A stretch of 64,000 nt of DNA from Paramacrobiotus metropolitanus (taxonomy: Eukaryota > Tardigrada > Eutardigrada > Parachela > Macrobiotidae). This document shows, piece by piece, positions 21,439 to 33,539 of the stretch. The position numbers and the translations under genes are program-made. The notes beneath the pieces are model-generated. The model did no database searches and had not been told where the DNA came from. It saw only the letters and a list, made by a program, of their open reading frames with translations. The stretch's first letter is position 1. Every line of letters begins with the position of its first letter. The stretch spans positions 124,001-188,000 of the forward strand of contig NW_026570256.1 of assembly GCF_019649055.1 (NCBI RefSeq), given 5' to 3'.

Positions 21439-23468
21439 TGCAGCGCTAATGCACTAATGTCTGTATGGCGTTATACATGTAATAGACTTTTTATTATCCG
21501 CCTGTGCAAAGGCGCAGACAACCGACTAACCAAGACCGCCTAGCAACATCAGGGACTTACAGTGTCCAGTTGCTACGGACACAGTAGCACAACATTCACG
21601 AGACATCCATACAAGTACGCGTATATAACTTCATCAGTGTAAGTGTCACACGAATACACTACTTCTGGACACACACCTGAGACCTTACTATTTGCCACCC
21701 ATGAAACGACTAGTGACAAACATGAAACGACACCCCCCCCCCCACACGCAAACCTTCGCCCTAGAAGTATCAAGTCGTATTGAAATTTTGTACGGTTTCA
21801 TGCGGCTTTAGCCCATTCTCTGCGGCCGCGACACAATTTACGAACAATATTTTACAGTCGAACAATTATCTCACGGTAAACTACAATAGATTGATATGTT
21901 AATTAAATTCGGTTCACATTTACCGAGTACAACAAACGAAGATTCTTTTCGTTATACAGTGTGGAGTCCACAGATCAAGGCTCAAGATCGTGTCCGCGTG
22001 GTTAATTTTCACCATTACTGTAAACTGTGTATCAAGTTCGCCCTGTGTATTCAAGGTTACGTTAATACAAGTTGAATCGGCGACAGAAGCCAGTTACTGA
22101 ATTCGCTGAGTCGGCTGTTGAAGAAGAACAAATTTAGTAATTATTATACACGTACTGCGATACACCTTCGTAAACCAAAGCGTGCACGAGAAATGGAAAA
22201 ATGGGAAAACACCCAATGTTTCTGGTTCACGTAACTTTTGTAGAGCAAAACTATCCGATTACGGATTAATAACGCAGTTTTACGACTCACGGTAACGTAG
22301 GGTAGATTGTTTACCGTAGTCCTAAATTTTAACTGGTTCATTACGTAATCACCGCACCATAATAATTATTTACTATCATACGGTTTGCCAACTGTACAGT
22401 GCGGCTGCGCTATTCTCTCGACGTACGATTCGTACAACGCTTTGCTCGGTGTTTACGAGTAATCAACGGTTGGGTTACACTCCAGTTGAGATGTGCTGGT
22501 AAACGGAAAAACAGTCTTGTTAAAAATACCTATTCATAGTAATTAAGAGGGATTATAGTGTCACGGAAAAGCTGTGATCAGGATATTTAAAAAAATTACA
22601 AACTGATTAACAATGCTTGTGCCTTGTTGAGTCTGCTGACTGTGTCGAGAGTGCAATCAATAAATGTACAGTGTGGCAGGGATATTATTTCTTTTATTTT
22701 AGCAAACTTAAAGTGACAAGAATAATTACAAATTTGCGAAATACGGGAAGTACCTGCTTCTGCATTTGAACTGAACGCGAAACCTTCCTACTCGTCCAGA
22801 ATATCTGTATGTGCATATCGCACCTGTAAGTATTATTCACCAAAACTCTCGGACACAAGTTCGTATATTTTCTGCAGTCATACCTCGGTAACTGCTGACA
22901 AACGCACACTTGTTTACTTAGCCGGTGACCTTAAGGAAGTGCTGAGCGAATCCATAATTCTTTGACAGTTTTGCGCCGATGCGACTACATTGCGACTACA
23001 TCTGTAAAAGATATCAAGGCGAACTTCAGTATTTACGAACTTTTGTTGTTGTTTTTTATTTACCAACTAATTTTTGCTCCCTGATTCAGTTTGATCATTG
23101 CTATGAAATGTGATATCGCGGTAAAATAATGACAAAGAACTATCGCTTCTGAAGGCAATACGGCACATACCGTAGGCATTTAACTACTAGTACGCTCAGT
23201 AACGCATGCAAATTGGCAGCGCGTTTTGGGTCCACCTTAACCATTCTCTACGATGCACTTTGTACTTTTTTTACCCAACACTACTGTTTCAGAATTAGGC
23301 TAGGAAATAAACACCTGTTGTGGCTAATCTGTTGTACAGAATCAGTCACAAGGAAATAGAACAACAAAGCGGCAACAAAATCAACCCCTTCTTCTACGAA
23401 CTGAACAGAAAACAGATGGATTAACGCATTATATAAAGTCACAGACTCAAATAAAAAAGGTCCACTCA
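21439..23468. other. no gene supported
   Basis: Intergenic. Contains a C10-type homopolymer at 21733-21743. Nothing coding was found between the TIR element and the end of the minus-strand gene at 23469. Confidence 0.35.
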
Positions 23469-26400
23469 CTATTTACCCCATTTACCAGAGTATGCGTAGA
23501 GAGCCCCAAGGACTTTTTGCTGGAAAAATGCTCGACGCAGGGCAAACATCCCAGTGTATGGGATTTGTGGGGTAGATACTCCCATTTTTGCGTGGTAATG
23601 CAGCGGCTTATCCACTGGTCCGCCGATCTAGAAAAGAACAAAAACAAAATAACGTTAGCCAGAACTGGTATCGTAATGTACACATTACTGAACACAAAAC
23701 GCCATAATTCTTTTATATACAGGCGGAAGACAAAGCCTTATTACTCGTAAACCTGCCAGATTTTTCGATAAGGATTGCAAACTAGAGTAACCGTTTGTTA
23801 GCTAGGCACAAGGCGAAGCGTAAAACGTAGCAGGCATCGAATGCGAACGCGCGTAAGTTTCAGCCACCAAGTTGTTTTTATTTTAATGATTCTGATCAAC
23901 AGTTGAAAGGCACAAAGATATCAATACTGTACCTCTGGGAACCATGGGCCTTTATTGGTTTTCTTGTCCTTCTTGTCCTCTTTCTTCCCCGAATTGACAA
24001 TTATCTCTGCCCAGCCTTTTTTCACATGCTGCACCCGGGATTTGGAAAACATCACACGCGGCTTGTCTTCGATCAGCTGTCGGTAGTTGGGGTCATCGTA
24101 AGCGCACGAGCTACCTTTGAAGATCTCATCATCAAAGTGATAGTTTTCGAAAGTGATTTTCTTCTCGCTCCTGCAAACAAAAACATTTCGTATAATTATT
24201 CCAATAATAAATTAAGAGATTTAATTTGCAGTATTCGCTAGAGGCTATTATATTAATATATTAGTAGTCCTACTGCTACAGGGCCAGTATAGGCTTTTGT
24301 ATAATAAGTGTGGCTGTTACTATTTTCTTTCAGAACGGCATGTTACTAACTTCTAATGCTTTATTTCACGACCAGGCTTTAGATTTCAGTGACACACGAG
24401 ATTCTTAAAATCTTACTAAAGCTTGGTTTTACAGAGTGTTTAAAAAATATCTCATCGGTTTTCTCAGTCGCTCAAGGACTAAATTGCGCAAATTGTGATC
24501 GCTGATATTCGTGATAATTTATTACAATTTCCCGCATAAATTCATAACACCGGCAGGATACCAGAATTATACCAATACAGTATTACATTACTGCTAGCAA
24601 GTTTTGGTCATTTTCCGCTACTGTAAGCGGGCACTGTTCTGTCGCACGAAGATGATAAATTCCACAAATGCACAAATTGACCACACTATTCAATAGGTTT
24701 CACGGAACTAAGCACTGCAGCGTGCACAAGTATCCAACGGCGAGAACAGCCTAATTAAAACGCTCTTGAAATCACAATCCGCGATGCCCTTTAAATAATT
24801 GGCACTCAGGCAGGCTTGATACTGTCTACATTTCAGTACTCTACACCTCTACACAGCTCTATAGCTCTTACAGCTAACAGCTCTACACAGCTCTACACCA
24901 TACAAAAAAGCGAACAAGGAAAAAGTAATAGTTCAGCTAGAAAGGCAATTTATGGCGGCAAAACCTTGTGTAACCTATTCCATAAATAAGTCAAACATTT
25001 CAGTCCCCTGGCAAAGAAAGTGGCGTTGTACAATACAAAATACAAAGTGAGATATTTACATTTATTTACAAAACTGATAGACTAAGTACCATCAGTCACG
25101 AATAAATTCAAACGCTCACTTATCACCGGAAAATCAGCCGCAAAAGCAAAAAAGCATTAACTTAAGTGATTAAGCAGCGCGGTTAGCTGTGCTTGTGGAT
25201 TGCTGATTTAGACCAATTGTATGTATATCCTTGTTATGGCTGAAATAATTTTTGTCCACGAAGTCGAAGAAAATTACAAATCTGCGTTCTCAGGAACACT
25301 GCTCTGTTCTTTAGTGCTGAGTTCGACGGCATAAATGCTATGAAACATAATCAGAAAGTGAACGATGGCGAAAATAGTTACATGTAAACCTTCGGAGAAT
25401 TTCTACACCAGCAGATGACCTTTAGTCGTAATATATTATGGAGAAAGCTGCGCACACCACGTTTTACCACCAAAGTCTCCGCACACCACTTTTCACCACC
25501 ACCAGGCTGCGCACACCACCGTTCGCACCACGTTCTGTCTCGGGCCACCATTTTTGCGCCACCGCCATATATATTTACAACAATCGGCAGTCTCGAGACA
25601 ACACCTTATACTCATAGTTTCGAAAACATACAGTGCTCGGTCGTACATACGAGTCATACGTACATGATACGACTAATATGAGCTAGGCATGTAGTATTTT
25701 TCGTGTGTGTATAGCAGGTAGTACTGTACTTAAAATACGTTGTATTGTATCTGAAGTACAATGTTTTGGGTTTTTCAATAGAGCGCAAGGCAAATCTTTA
25801 CTATACAGCATGCGTAATGCAAGTAAGTAAGCACAGAAAGTTCTTACGAAATGCTTGCTTCCTTTTTGCTGCGCTTAAGTAGGTAAGCACAGCAAAAAAC
25901 AGGTGGTTGCTTGCCAAAAGCAAGCAACCACCCGCAAACAAAAACACCCTGCGTTTGGCAAGTGTGTAAAACCGAAAAATTTGCTAACTGTAACGGAAGC
26001 GGAGGCAAAAAAAAGAGGAGACATGCCGCGAGACGATAGAGCTGTCTTTTTTTCCGCCCGTAATAACAATTAGGTAGTTAATTTTGTTTTCGAATAGCGG
26101 TGTGCACAGACTGTGGTGGTGTACACTCTGCCCTTGGTGGTGTCAGGAGATTTCCGTGGTTTTTGTAAAAAAATTAAAAAATAATAAAAAGTGGTGTGCG
26201 GAGCCTGGCGGTGGTGTTTCGTGGTGTGCGGAGCCTTCCCCATATTACCATAAATTATTATGAAACTCAGATCGCTCGTTTGCCAAACAAATAACGGTCA
26301 TACAATGCCTGCAAACCTTTCCATGAACTACATGAGTTAGTTTAAACGGGACAACAGGTAGCAAAATACCGACTCGGTATTTTGCTACCGGTTGTCCCGT

Positions 26401-27017
26401 CTACCGTAAACAGTACTTCTATCAGTTCTATGTATACAGCACTTCTATGAAATCAGTTGCCCTTGCAGAACTTGTTAATGACAGAATTAAATTTCGTATT
26501 TCATGCCATCAAATGCCATAAAATTCATGGTATCTTACATAATTTTGTGGATCTTGGAGGCCAAAAAACGACCCTTCTTCGGATCCTGCCATCCGATTAA
26601 AACGAAAATGCATTTTGTCAAATCCGTATTGATGAACTGCAGATCGCTGGCATAAAGATCGTTCTCCAGAAGAAACTCCGTTAGGAACCGACATTTAACT
26701 GCAACGAAGAAAAGGAAGCTGTGATTAAAAATAAGACGAAAAACTTCTCTTTACAGATGTAGTAGTACAGTCTAAAATATCTGTGCTCCCACAAGTATAT
26801 TTAATGTAGTTTACAATAATGAATTCATTCATACATACATAATGTAAATGAAGTATAAAGAAACTAAGATATTTTCTAACTTACACGCATCTTCTGGACC
26901 GGAGCGGTGCTGATTGTTAATCACTAGCAGTCGCAAGAAGAAGTCAGTGCCCTCTTTTTTCACATTGAAGATGTCCTCGGGATAGATACGTTCCTTAGGA
27001 GGCCACGCTGAAGTCAT
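23469..27017 (-). CDS. unrecognised protein family, paralog 1 (4 exons, 229 aa)
   Basis: Minus-strand exons are 27017-26885, 26698-26539, 24170-23933 and 23627-23469. All introns are GT-AG, the phases (1, 2, 0) fit, and the sum is 690 bases. The protein begins MTSAWPPKERIYPEDI. It contains GTDFFLRLLVINNQ, TKCIFVLIGWQDPKKGR and VMFSKSRVQHVKKGWAEII, a lysine-rich stretch (KKEDKKDKKTNK), and ends YAYSGKWGK. No signal peptide or membrane segment is visible. It aligns along its whole length with the 57.9-kb gene, with the same exon number and near-equal length, which strongly supports the model. I do not recognise the family. The ATG is preceded by TTTGTTTGTAG, so a further 5' exon is possible. 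Confidence 0.75.
25447..26235. mobile_element. foldback/TIR element with GTGGTGTGCGGAG motifs
   Basis: Copies of GCRCACCAC flanked by CACCACC runs occur at 25447-25560. Their inverted forms (GTGGTGTGCGGAGCC) occur at 26098-26235. The outer about 120 bases of each end are built from several such motifs. There is no ORF of note inside. A foldback or hAT-type non-autonomous element is likely. Confidence 0.55.
25910..25943. repeat. perfect small hairpin
   Basis: GGTGGTTGCTTGC and GCAAGCAACCACC pair around a CAAAA loop. It lies inside the TIR element. Confidence 0.7.
26346..26400. repeat. 55-bp near-perfect palindrome
   Basis: ACGGGACAAC-A-GGTAGCAAAATACCGA pairs with TCGGTATTTTGCTACC-G-GTTGTCCCGT, with one mismatch and almost no loop. 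Probably a minimal MITE or an excision-prone hairpin in the intron. Confidence 0.8.
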
Positions 27018-28440
27018 CGTCTACAAACAAAGTGTATAAATATAAGCCAAATGTATCGAAATTCCATAACACATCAAGTGATTGCAGCACGTACTCGAAA
27101 AATGCATTTTCGCTTGGGTTAATATCGTATATGTATCAGAGCGCAGATAGCAACCACAAAAATTACAACTACTGCACGCCGGCGGCCCGGCTGCATGCAC
27201 AAACCACCTAAAATCAAAAATGAATTCCGCAACTGTACAAACAGCTGGGTATCACACCAGCGACCGAAGGTATCACACCGAAGATACCACACCGAATCGA
27301 CCGAAGGCGCCAAAAGGAAGCGGTATGTCTCTTCAAGATTTGTAACAGGAGCAGTTTCGACCTGCCGTCAGGTATGTGCAACCTGCTGATATTTAGAGAG
27401 ACGAGTGCGAGATAAGAAATTCGCCGGACAGAGCGGATGCCACCGCGCGGCTTTTGCATTAGAAAGACAACCCATAAGCTAGAGCGTTATTTGATTAAAC
27501 AGCGGAAAAAGCATTTACTAAATTTACTGATCTGATGGTGCTGTTAAAAAACTACGGGGAAAAAAGTATTCAGCTGTTGGTTCTATTGATCTATATTTGG
27601 CTGTTACAGATACATTCAAATAACCTTCTCTAGCTATTCAATACCTCGACTCTTTTGTTATCTCTTATTGTTTGTACATTCGGTTTTGCTAACTGACCAG
27701 ACTAGCCAGTGCCTCAAGGTTTCTCTGCTCTTCGATAAACTACAAATTGTAAACAATTTGATGCGGTGTTCTGCCTGGATATTAAAGGAAAGAAGACAAT
27801 GGCAGTGTGGTTATTTGTATACTGCGATTTGATTCACGAAGGTGCATCAAAATGCAGCTTGGTAGCGCCTGCCTACTCAGTACTCACAAGTAGACTCGCA
27901 CAGTAGTTGTCACACGATGCAATGGGCTGGACCGGACCACTACGCACCATCGAAACAAATGACTGCCCAATGTGGCATAACACTGAGTCTGCTGAATCAT
28001 AGTCAAAACAAAAGGGCACAAACCAAAGGTATCATGTGTAAAATGCAGGGATACAACCATCCATGATGCTAAATGCATGCCGCTGGCACTCCATGAAGGT
28101 CAACCATCTGTATCGAATCAGAGTAAAGCCCATCAGAAGAATTCTGTGGGCAAAGCGTCTGATTACGTAGGACAAGCTGTGGACGCCGGATGTCGTGCCA
28201 ACTGGCGCTGTGCTGGTGGCAATTAACCCTGGCTTCATCCCCAAAGCCTTCACCACACCACAAAAAAACCCAACATGTATGTTGGTTACCGGCTACTTTC
28301 CCAGTGCCGGTTGCAGCTTCAACAAGGCAGACCGGCACTTGTTGAATCCCAACCAGCAACGTGCCTAAAAGCAGCATATTATTGACAAAAAGCTTTGGGC
28401 AAGCACCATTTCTATTGCTATAGTCCGACCATTAGCAATG
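27018..28440. other. no gene supported
   Basis: The region upstream of the 229-aa gene. Frames at 27.1-27.5 and 27.9-28.4 kb overlap on both strands and have no recognisable domains. Some of 28.0-28.44 may be eroded body of the non-LTR fragment that follows. Confidence 0.3.
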
Positions 28441-28458
28441 CCGTCTGCTTGGATGAAT

Positions 28459-28527
28459 CACAATGCAGCATCTATCCTTGGCACGATGGACGGAGTGGAT
28501 AGTTTAAATGAAGTTTTGCTGTTGTGA
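28459..28527 (+). pseudogene. 3' stub of a non-LTR element related to the 16-kb copy
   Basis: The plus strand reads NAASILGTMDGVDSLNEV and stops at 28525-28527. It matches the extreme C-terminus at 19.1 kb (SAASVLGTMEGAAALNEI). A short T-rich tail with AATAAA (28578-28583) follows. Only the last 25 or so residues remain recognisable, a typical 5'-truncated insertion. Confidence 0.7.
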
Positions 28528-28599
28528 TTAATGTACTCTGTTTATTTTTCTTCCACCTGATTTGTGCATTGATTATTAATAAAGACTTTTCATCACAAC

Positions 28600-31500
28600 T
28601 GGCGGGCCATTATAACGGGCGGTTCTTCGCCAGTTCTTTGGATTGCGCGGCTGGCTAGAATTGCATTTATTATCGTAACAAGAACACGGACACCGCTAGC
28701 AAATTTTCAGCAGACGCCGAGATACCGGCTTGCATGGGTTAATAAAGTTGCGGTGCAGCTTTGGGTCGCTCCGACAATTTCCGGTCCTTGTTGCAGCCGT
28801 TTCAGCCAGCCCGTAGTAATTCATTTGACGCCACATTCGTAAAGGATTCGTGATTTGGAGGTGCATGGAGAAACGTGCATCGTCATTCGAAGACTGCTCA
28901 GATTTAGCTGGTGTTGTCTCGATACGCCGTTTCCACAAGCGAAGACGCTACACTGGCGCCGTCAACAGGATTAACAGTCAGTCCGAAAAGTAGACAAGTA
29001 ACCATTTAGTACGGCTGTTTGCATCCCGGTGAGCACTGAGCAATTCATTCTCAACGGATTATGCTGGGCATGGTGAAGTCAACATTCAGTGCCGAGGTGA
29101 TTGTCTTTCGAAATGAACCAACTGCGCAAAGGAACAGTTTTCCGTTTTCCAGACTGAACTTCCGAAAGAACAACTGCCGTTATGGAACAGGGCGCATGTA
29201 CATTCCCAGAATGACCCAAGATCGGGCCAGTAAATGTACCAGTCAAGTATGTCGAAATCTGCAAGTGTAAGGCCAAGCAGTTCTGCAGCTCCAGCTGCTT
29301 CACTGGAACGAAAAGACAGAACGAAGTTGTCACCGCTGGTTGCACGCCAATTATGTACTGAGTTTTCTGTTAGGAGCGGCACGTGAGCGGGTGCCAATCA
29401 ACTAATCCAGCACTGCTCCGCGAAACATTTTCCAAATAGCAAAACTGTTCTTCTGATACGATTTGACGACATCCGTTGACAGGCAATTTGTACAAGAAAC
29501 AAACGCCGACGTGACCAAGGTTAGCGCGTGTGTATAAATCAGTTTTCAGCGCAGTGCGCATCAAAGCCGTCTTCCCGGTCGATCTTTCATGCCGTTTACT
29601 AAACATGCTGTTCCGACAGCAGCAGTTTTTTAACAGTACTTTACTGTTCCTAACCAGAACATACAGCCCATCGACAATCCATCGGTCACAAGTGGTTTGT
29701 GCTTGAACGTCGATCAGTTGACTCATAATGCGGATACCGCCGATAAAAAGCTCTTATCCGAAAGCTGTTATAACAACCTATTCTTTTTTTCGGCAAAGAC
29801 GACAACAACAAAGTAGCCGGGCGCGGTGCAGTCCGGTAAGCATCCGATCCGCAGTTTATCCGCGGCAGTATATTGGTCTGGATGTCAGTCAGGAACAAAA
29901 CAGTGGAATGGCTTTCGAATCTTCAAGTCACACGACTGCGATTCCAGTCAGTACTGCTGCCGCAATACTTCCCAGGAATCGAGTTGGACACAATGCACGC
30001 ATCAAATGGAATTAACTTGAAAAGTCACGCATATGAGCAAGGCCAAGCTAAACAGTTAAATCAGTTCAGAATTCTTTTTCCGCTCATCAAACTACGACAA
30101 CAAAAAGCGTATTCGTTGATCGGATGTTCGAAGAACTATCGCAACAGTTGGCGCGTCAGGTCAGGTCACCGATGGTTTATGTGTAAACAAGGATCGACTG
30201 TCCAGTTAGTTTGGATGTTGGCTTTTCTCCCAGCCGTCCAAGTACGGTAGCAGTCCAATATGCTGTTTCGACCGATACAGCACACCTTGTCGTCCAGAGA
30301 ATAATCCCATTGGAATACTGTGGTACCAGCGGCATCTGTGTAAGCAGTAAGCAGAGACGATAGTGCGATGCTAAACGCTTTGCCAAATCAACCGGATGTG
30401 CAGATAGACAGTTCTGTTATTTCGATTTTGAAAAGTTGAGTCGATACCCGTTCCTCTGCAGCGGGTGCCGAAAACCAACACGAGCATTATGGAGAGAACT
30501 TTCAAAGGTCACGAACCAATATTTAATGTGCCTCGAAATCCTTCGCCGTTCTTACAAATGCGAACAAGAACGAAAACTGTTCTTCAGCAGCAAGAAGGCA
30601 GTGGATACCGTTACCGACAGCGGATGCAGTTCCATGAAGAAGCCTTCAATTAACCACGGCATCTAGTATCTACCTAAGGACAAAAAGCCGCTATGATAGT
30701 TTCTCGCCAATGGGTTCGTCAAATCCGCCGGATGCAGAAACGACCAGTTCTGCTGTTTAGATTTAAAGTATCAAGTCCATATAATTCGCACCGCAGTGTG
30801 TCGGAAACGGATCCGTCAATTACTTGCGGAACCTGTGTATTCGATTACCAGCTGATGGTGCAACGTGGTACAAATCGTCTGCCCGGCCGTTCAACTGTGC
30901 CCAGAACGAAAAGTCTAGTTTCGCTTGCAATAAGGTTTCAGTCGGAAGCAAAATCGGCTTTGTCAACGGTAGCACTTTTTTACTTGCTTGAAATTTATCG
31001 ATTACAGGTGCTTCCGGTGCCTGCCGCAATGCAGTACTTCTGTGCACGGCAATAAATACTTCAGTTCCATTCCATGCAAACTGCATTTGTTTATGTAGAA
31101 CACTTGGCGAGTAGATCACATCGCTCACTGCGCACCAGACTGCGAGACGATAATCAACAACGGAAATTGTCTAAACGTCCAGGAAGTTTTCGTGTATAAC
31201 ATTAACAATTTCGCATCACTGTCTCCAGATTGCCTGCGTCGTAGCTGCTGTTACTTGAAAATCGCAGTGTAACCGGCAAGGAGAACATCCACAACTCTAA
31301 CGACAAAGACACGTGCCAGATAGCCATCGAATTCTGCACGCCAAACAGTGATCCCACAGTTCACAATGGCATTTCGGTACGGCGAGGTTAACTAAGCGCA
31401 CTGTATAGTGGTGAACGATCGGGCACGTCGCTGGACTGCGGCAGCTCCGAGTACTGCTGCCATCTCTACATTCAACATTAATTCCTCCGTCCACGATTGG

Positions 31501-31850
31501 CAAGGGTTTAGATGCGCGAGCTGAGCGTCGACCGTATCGAGCGACGCGCTGCACGTTCGACCGGATGTAGTGTACTAGTGAATTCACCAACTTCAACATG
31601 CATGTTTCCTGCTCCTGCTGTCGGCGTACTGGCCGTAGAGTCAACAGCGGAAAGGATGACGCGCGCACCCAACAAGAACAAAGACTGCGTGCTCAGTGTA
31701 AAGAGAACAACCTCGAGCAAGTGACCTTTCAGGAGACAAACCTTTGGTAAATGTGTAACCAACCTCAAATTTTTATCGACTTTTATGGAGGTTTTACGGA
31801 CGTTAATCCAACACAACATGACGCAAAACTAACACATTGAATACGCTATA
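28600..31850. repeat. degenerate internal repeats with protein-like fragments, unresolved
   Basis: Related segments recur in both orientations. The plus strand at 30384 (AAATCAACCGGATGTGCAG) and 30715 (AAATCCGCCGGATGCAG) each lead into a GC...QFC.. frame. The minus strand near 29460 reads GCRQIVSEEQFCYLEN. The pair TTTTTCGGCAAAGACGACAAC (29787) and CCGCTCATCAAACTACGACAAC (30080) repeats about 300 bases apart. A minus frame at 30345-30175 reads TTVFQWDYSLDDKVCC and RNSILDCYRTWTAGRK. This looks like the ruin of a cysteine-rich domain repeat gene or an unknown element. No complete frame and no firm splice model was found. Confidence 0.35.
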
Positions 31851-32570
31851 AGTTATATAGTATTACGCCGCATCCATTGTAATCGCTTTATTAGCACGAG
31901 TACTCGTAATCGACTGTTGCTTTAATCACTGAGATAACATTATCTGTAACAAAATTCAAAGAAGACGACAAACCCAGGTTATTTTTTTCTCAAACCGGTT
32001 TGTGTGCAACGTAACAAAATTTCAGCGAGCCAAGATAATTCAGTTTAAATCAAAACGTGGAGGTAGAAAAACAATGAATATCATTTCCGAAATAGAAGCT
32101 TATTTTATTCTTTCTGCCATGGAGTAGGTGGTATATACGTTGAGACTTTAAGGTGTTCGTCAACGGTGCAGCTACTAATGGTTTCGTTAACCAAGGAGTT
32201 CTAATCTTTTAGGCCAAACAAGTTCCTCCGAAAAACGGTAATCGTAGAAGGAATTCTGAGTCTCCGAACCACTGGAGTTATGCAGCAATCTGAGATGGGT
32301 AATTGTCGTTACGGGAATTACCGCATTTCAAGCCTGCAGCTGCAGACGAATGCTTGGTAAGTAACGATTGTTGGATAGGGGTATGTTCACATCCACGACT
32401 AGGTATCGGGCAAACATTTTCATGATCTGCGAAGAGAGAGATTGTAACATGCAAAATTTTGCACGAACAACATAGTGCTACATATGTGCAGTACATGGAT
32501 CTACATGGTACATCTGGCACGGTTTCTGTTCGCACGTAACAAGGGTAGTTTTCTCGCAACTTCACGAGAC
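31851..32570. other. no gene supported
   Basis: AT-rich spacer with only short unrelated frames. Confidence 0.3.
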
Positions 32571-32725
32571 AAAGCGCAACTCAGTGTAACTTAATGCAAG
32601 AAAGCGCAACTAATGCAATTTAGTTTTAAAAAGGCAACCCAATGCAATTCAGTGCAACTTGATGTAACTCAACATAACTCAACGCTACCAAATGCAGCTT
32701 AAAGCAACTCAGTGCAGCTTGTGCA
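32571..32725. repeat. diverged short tandem repeat (CAACTCAGTGCA-type)
   Basis: Words such as CAACTCAGTGCAACTT, AATGCAATTCAGTGCAAC and AAAGCAACTCAGTGCAGC follow each other for about 150 bases. The minus-strand ORF at 32626-33330 reads into this tract, giving its repetitive tail (SCFKLHLVALSYVELHQVALN), which is therefore doubtful as protein. Confidence 0.6.
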
Positions 32726-33536
32726 GGGTTGGGCTTCCGGCAGTTGGCACATAAGTGTTTTTTGTCAGTTTTTAAGCCGGGCCAGGCTTCCTTGCACCCC
32801 TTGCACGTTGACCATTTGAGTGTCTGCATTCGCTGCTCAAGTGCGGAAGCCAGGAGTTGTGGGTTTAGTAAGTTTATATGGGTGTGGTTTCGAGCACGGG
32901 CGGCAGCTTGACGTTGAGCATGCCGTGTCCGAGCTTGGGCTGCGTCATCGCCATCGCGATTTTCTTTTTCTAGGTTACGTCTACGAGTTGCTGCCTCTCG
33001 GTCCCGGCGTTGCTTTGATCGCCGTTGCGCAGACGACATACTCGTTCTCCTTCTAGCTTGGCGTACATTATTGAGTTGCCGTGTGCGATCGTGAGCTGCG
33101 GCATCGCCTTGATGATGTTCCCTTTCTCGTCTGCGGGCAGCGGCCTCCCGGTCACGGCGCTTTTTGGATTGTCGTTGTGCGGACGTCATACTGCCTCTTC
33201 TTCTTGCTTGGCGAGCAGTTTGCTGTTTCTTTTGGGTCTCCCGACGGAAAGCTGCTTCACTCACTTGTTGTGGTAAGTCGGTTCCACCTAAATGTTCAAA
33301 ATTGGTTTGCCTTTCGTAGTACAAAGACATGCACAGAAGTACGTACGGATTTGTTTCCGTGCACGGTTACCGCCTTCCCGTGGCGACTGATTGACATTTG
33401 AGGGCCATGGAATTGAATTTCTATTTGATTGTTTGCTTTTGATTTTCTCTGGACGATACATACCCCCAGAATCATACCGTCTCGTTCTTCTGGCTGATCT
33501 CCCAACTGACTCTTCCGCTTTTCGCTTTCGAACCAT
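32626..33536 (-). pseudogene. basic repeat protein, Helitron-like or other transposon-associated N-terminal region
   Basis: Two minus-strand frames overlap: 33536-33288 (start MVRKRKAEESVGRSARRTRR) and 33330-32626. The second has two copies of a strongly basic unit of about 45 residues (QARRRGSMTSAQRQSKKRRD and QARRRTSMSSAQRRSKQRRD). A CxxC...CxxC motif follows (STCKGCKEAWPGLKTDKKHL, then CANCRKP). Arg-rich repeats before a zinc-binding motif of this sort occur in the N-terminal part of Helitron helicase proteins and some other transposon proteins. No Rep or helicase domain follows: the frame runs into a satellite-like tract. A frame change is needed to join the two parts, so I treat it as a fragment. 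Confidence 0.45.
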
Positions 33537-33539
33537 TTT

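Larger units (their letters stand above)
24171..26538 (-). other. intron 2 of the 229-aa gene, with inserted repeats
   Basis: About 2.4 kb of intron separates exons 2 and 3. It holds the CACCAC-rich TIR element at 25447-26235 and the 55-bp near-palindrome at 26346-26400. The other three introns of the two paralogs are mostly much shorter. Confidence 0.6.

Noticed and set aside
23903-24241. Plus-strand ORF of 112 codons
   Set aside because: It is antisense to exon 3 of the 229-aa minus-strand gene, which has splice sites and a paralog.
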